A DNA stretch of 7,506 nucleotides from assembly GCA_046733635.1 (NCBI GenBank), contig JBKPPO010000253.1, forward strand, positions 1 through 7,506, read 5' to 3'. Of this stretch, positions 5,883-7,506 are shown piece by piece (the stretch's first letter is position 1; each line of letters begins with the position of its first letter). A model generated the notes under the pieces. It did not search any database, had not been told where the DNA came from, and saw nothing but the letters and a program-made list of their open reading frames with translations. This DNA comes from CADEED01 sp046733635 (GTDB taxonomy: Bacteria; Pseudomonadota; Gammaproteobacteria; Steroidobacterales; Steroidobacteraceae). The position numbers were made by a program, and so were the translations under genes.

Positions 5883-6055
5883 TGTCCGGACGCAGGCATC
5901 TCGATGCGGCCGACGCACTGCTCGCCGCTCCGGTCGCGCGCCAGCAAGCCGAGCGCGCAGCCATCGTGAAACGCAATGATACGAGCAAGCCCGCGAGCCG
6001 GGTGCCCGCCTTGCTGCGCGTGATCGCCGCGATGTTCGGCATCAAGACCGCCTGA
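5882..6055 (+). CDS. Small ORF, 57 residues, coupled to ilvB; function unknown
   Basis: The ilvB stop and this ATG share a base (TGATG at 5880-5884), and the stop at 6053-6055 leaves 10 bases to the next gene, so the ORF fills a gap that is otherwise empty inside a tightly packed operon. The product begins MSGRRHLDAADALLAAPVAR, is Ala- and Arg/Lys-rich with a net positive charge, has a likely amphipathic N-terminal helix (about 6-30), a polar turn with NDTSKPAS (32-39), and a hydrophobic C-terminal helix (VPALLRVIAAMFGI, 41-54) that could touch a membrane or a partner. I do not recognise a family. Codon use is GC-rich at third positions like its neighbours, which supports coding. It could instead be non-coding spacer that is open by chance in GC-rich DNA. 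Confidence 0.5.
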   Translation: MSGRRHLDAADALLAAPVARQQAERAAIVKRNDTSKPASRVPALLRVIAAMFGIKTA

Positions 6056-6065
6056 GCGGGCGTCG

Positions 6066-6485
6066 ATGAAATATCTGCATACGATGGTTCGCGTCACCGA
6101 CGTCGACGCGTCACTCCGGTTCTACGTGGATGCCCTCGGTCTCGAGGTCATCAAGCGCAATGACTACCCGCAGGGCAAGTTCACGCTGATCTTCCTCGCT
6201 GCGCCCGGTGATGCCGACGCGCAGATCGAGCTCACGCACAACTGGGAGCCGGAGCAGTATGGCGGTGGCCGCAACTTCGGCCACCTCGCCTACGCCGTGG
6301 ATGACATCTACGCCACCTGCGAACGTCTGCAGAAACACGGCGTGACGATCAATCGTCCGCCGCGCGACGGCCGCATGGCTTTCGTGCGATCGCCGGACAA
6401 CATCTCCATCGAACTGCTGCAGAAGGAAGGATCGCTGCCGCCGCGCGAGCCCTGGGCTTCCATGCCCAATACCGGCAGGTGGTGA
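6066..6485 (+). CDS. gloA: Lactoylglutathione lyase (glyoxalase I), Ni-type
   Basis: This 139-residue cytoplasmic metalloenzyme converts the hemithioacetal of methylglyoxal and glutathione to S-lactoylglutathione. It has the two beta-alpha-beta-beta-beta modules of the VOC fold: module 1 (about 1-60) MKYLHTMVRVTDVDASLRFY, ALGLEVIKR and AQIELTHNW; module 2 (about 70-120) FGHLAYAVDDI and FVRSPDNISIELLQK. The four metal ligands known from E. coli GloA (His5, Glu56, His74, Glu122) correspond to His5, Glu55, His73 and Glu116 here, so the active site looks complete. The short length without the eukaryotic-type insertions fits the Ni/Co-dependent class. It lies 10 bases after the small ORF and overlaps azlC, hence inside a branched-chain amino acid operon, where its role is not obvious. 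A related VOC enzyme with another substrate is a minor alternative. Confidence 0.87.
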   Translation: MKYLHTMVRVTDVDASLRFYVDALGLEVIKRNDYPQGKFTLIFLAAPGDADAQIELTHNWEPEQYGGGRNFGHLAYAVDDIYATCERLQKHGVTINRPPRDGRMAFVRSPDNISIELLQKEGSLPPREPWASMPNTGRW

Positions 6486-7222
6486 ACGCCTCCGCGACGC
6501 ACGCCGAAGACGCGCGCCGCGCGGCCTTCCACGCCGGCCGTCGCGCCATCCTTCCCTATCTACCCGGCTCCTGCGCCTGGGGCCTCGTGAGCGGCGTGGC
6601 CATGGTCAAGGGTGGTCTCGACGTTCCCTGGGCGCTCGCCATGTCGTTGCTGGTCAACGCCGCTTCGGCGCAGCTCGCCGCGCTGCCGCTCATCATGGCC
6701 GGCGCGCCGCTCTGGGTGATCATCGCCACGGGCTTCATCACCAACCTGCGCTTCGTCATCTACAGCGCCGCGATGCGCCCGCACTTCGCGCACCTCGGAT
6801 TGCAGCGCCGCATCACGCTCGGCTTCTTCATGACCGACTTCACCTTCGTCCGCTTCATGCGCGCGGAACAGGAAAAGGAGCTGCCGGCGCAACATCGCGA
6901 CTCCTGGTTCGCGGGCATGGTCTGCATGAACCTGGTCACCTGGCATGTGTCCGCCACGACCGGAATCATCGGCGCCAGCTACATCCCCACCGAATGGGGG
7001 CTCGAATTCACGGGAACGCTCGCGCTGATCGCACTGGTTGGCCCCACGCTCAACGTGCGCCCGGCGGTGGTCGGCGCAATCACGGGCGCACTGGTGGCGC
7101 TGATGGCGCATGGCCTGCCCTACAAGCTGGGCCTTTTCGCGGGTGCGATCGCCGGCATCGTCGCGGCCTCACTCGCGGATCGGTTCCAGCCCCGCAACCC
7201 GCCCGCCGCGGAGGCCGCGTGA
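6482..7222 (+). CDS. azlC: AzlC family branched-chain amino acid exporter, large subunit
   Basis: This 246-residue inner-membrane protein belongs to the AzlC/YgaZ family, whose members, together with a small AzlD/YgaH partner, export branched-chain amino acids such as valine. After a polar N-terminus (to about 22) come several hydrophobic segments. The family motif region is visible: LPGSCAWGLVSGVAM, then NAASAQLAALPLIMAGAP and the signature TNLRFVIYSAAM, followed by GFFMTDFTFVRFM. Two closing helices (about 178-230) precede a Pro/Ala-rich tail. The GTG at 6482 forms a GTGA overlap with the gloA stop, the same junction used at azlC-azlD; a GTG one codon earlier (6479) is equally open. AGG at 6477-6479 is too close to be a normal ribosome-binding site, so coupling from gloA is likely. 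Together with ilvB upstream this suggests export of surplus valine/leucine/isoleucine (inference). Confidence 0.88.
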   Translation: MNASATHAEDARRAAFHAGRRAILPYLPGSCAWGLVSGVAMVKGGLDVPWALAMSLLVNAASAQLAALPLIMAGAPLWVIIATGFITNLRFVIYSAAMRPHFAHLGLQRRITLGFFMTDFTFVRFMRAEQEKELPAQHRDSWFAGMVCMNLVTWHVSATTGIIGASYIPTEWGLEFTGTLALIALVGPTLNVRPAVVGAITGALVALMAHGLPYKLGLFAGAIAGIVAASLADRFQPRNPPAAEAA

Positions 7223-7506
7223 GCGAACCCGTCACTGGCATCGCGATGGCGGTGATCATCGCCGGACTCATGCTGTCGACGCTGGTCACGCGCACGTCGT
7301 TTTTCGTGCTCGGCGAAAAACTCAAGCTGGGCCATCGTGCCGAGGTGGCATTGCGTTACGCGCCGGTGTGCACGCTCGCCGCCATCATCGCGCCGGACAT
7401 CCTGTTCCACGGCGGCTCGACGCTCGACACCGAACTGTTCAACCCGCGCCTGATCGGCGCGATCGCCGCCGGCTTCTGGCTGATCTGGTCACGCAATATC
7501 GTCGGC
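7219..7506 (+). CDS. azlD: AzlD family branched-chain amino acid exporter, small subunit (cut by right edge)
   Basis: The first 96 residues of a small polytopic membrane protein are present and remain open to the last base. The AzlD pattern is clear: a first helix (GIAMAVIIAGLMLSTLVTR), then RTSFFVLGEKLKLGHRAEVALRYAPVCTLAAIIAPDIL, in which the motif around ALRYAPVAxLxAI is characteristic, and the start of a third helix (IGAIAAGFWLIW). It pairs with AzlC in the exporter. The start is the GTG at 7219, in a GTGA overlap with the azlC stop, with a good GGAGG (7210-7214) four bases before it. Family members are about 100-110 residues, so only the last few are missing. Confidence 0.85.
   Translation, partial: MSEPVTGIAMAVIIAGLMLSTLVTRTSFFVLGEKLKLGHRAEVALRYAPVCTLAAIIAPDILFHGGSTLDTELFNPRLIGAIAAGFWLIWSRNIVG

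Noticed and set aside
6560..7111. Open frame of 183 codons on the minus strand
   Set aside because: It is antisense to azlC, which has clear family motifs; the product has no recognisable fold or hydrophobic core.

Overview
This is an ordinary-looking, gene-dense, GC-rich bacterial chromosome segment. Rnk, the NhaR-type regulator, the GloA-type glyoxalase and the Mrp-type antiporter point to Proteobacteria. The GC content, gene set and leaf-like overlaps would suit a Gammaproteobacterium of the Xanthomonadales/Nevskiales/Steroidobacter type, but that placement is inference, since no rRNA or marker gene is present. I see no prophage, insertion sequence, CRISPR array, tRNA or rRNA.

Layout. Block 1 (1-1958, minus strand) is an ion-homeostasis unit: a NhaR-type LysR regulator whose stop codon overlaps the start of mrpA, the large membrane subunit of a Mrp-type Na+/H+ antiporter, which runs off the left edge. 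Block 2 (2033-3332, plus strand) diverges from it and is a stress pair: an Rnk-type GreA/B-like protein overlapping by 23 bases a tandem-domain universal stress protein. A 74-base gap with a perfect-arm palindrome separates the two blocks. Blocks 2 and 3 converge on an 84-base gap that holds tandem 27-base, hairpin-forming repeats.

Block 3 (3417-7506) is about branched-chain amino acids. The acetolactate synthase regulatory subunit (ilvH, minus strand) and catalytic subunit (ilvB/ilvI, plus strand) stand head to head instead of in the usual collinear operon, and two interlocked sigma70-like promoters can be read between them. Downstream of ilvB, almost without gaps, come an unrecognised 57-residue small ORF, a GloA-type glyoxalase I, azlC and azlD. 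The last two are the halves of a branched-chain amino acid exporter; azlD is cut by the right edge. Four of the five start codons after ilvB or between these genes lie within 1-10 bases of, or overlap, the preceding stop, so this reads as one translationally coupled operon joining synthesis and export.

Most unusual points: the split, divergent ilvH/ilvB arrangement with overlapping promoters; the tandem repeat that supplies ilvH with its stop codon and two more in-frame stops; the nhaR-mrpA coupling; and the overlooked small ORF. No wholly new system is evident.
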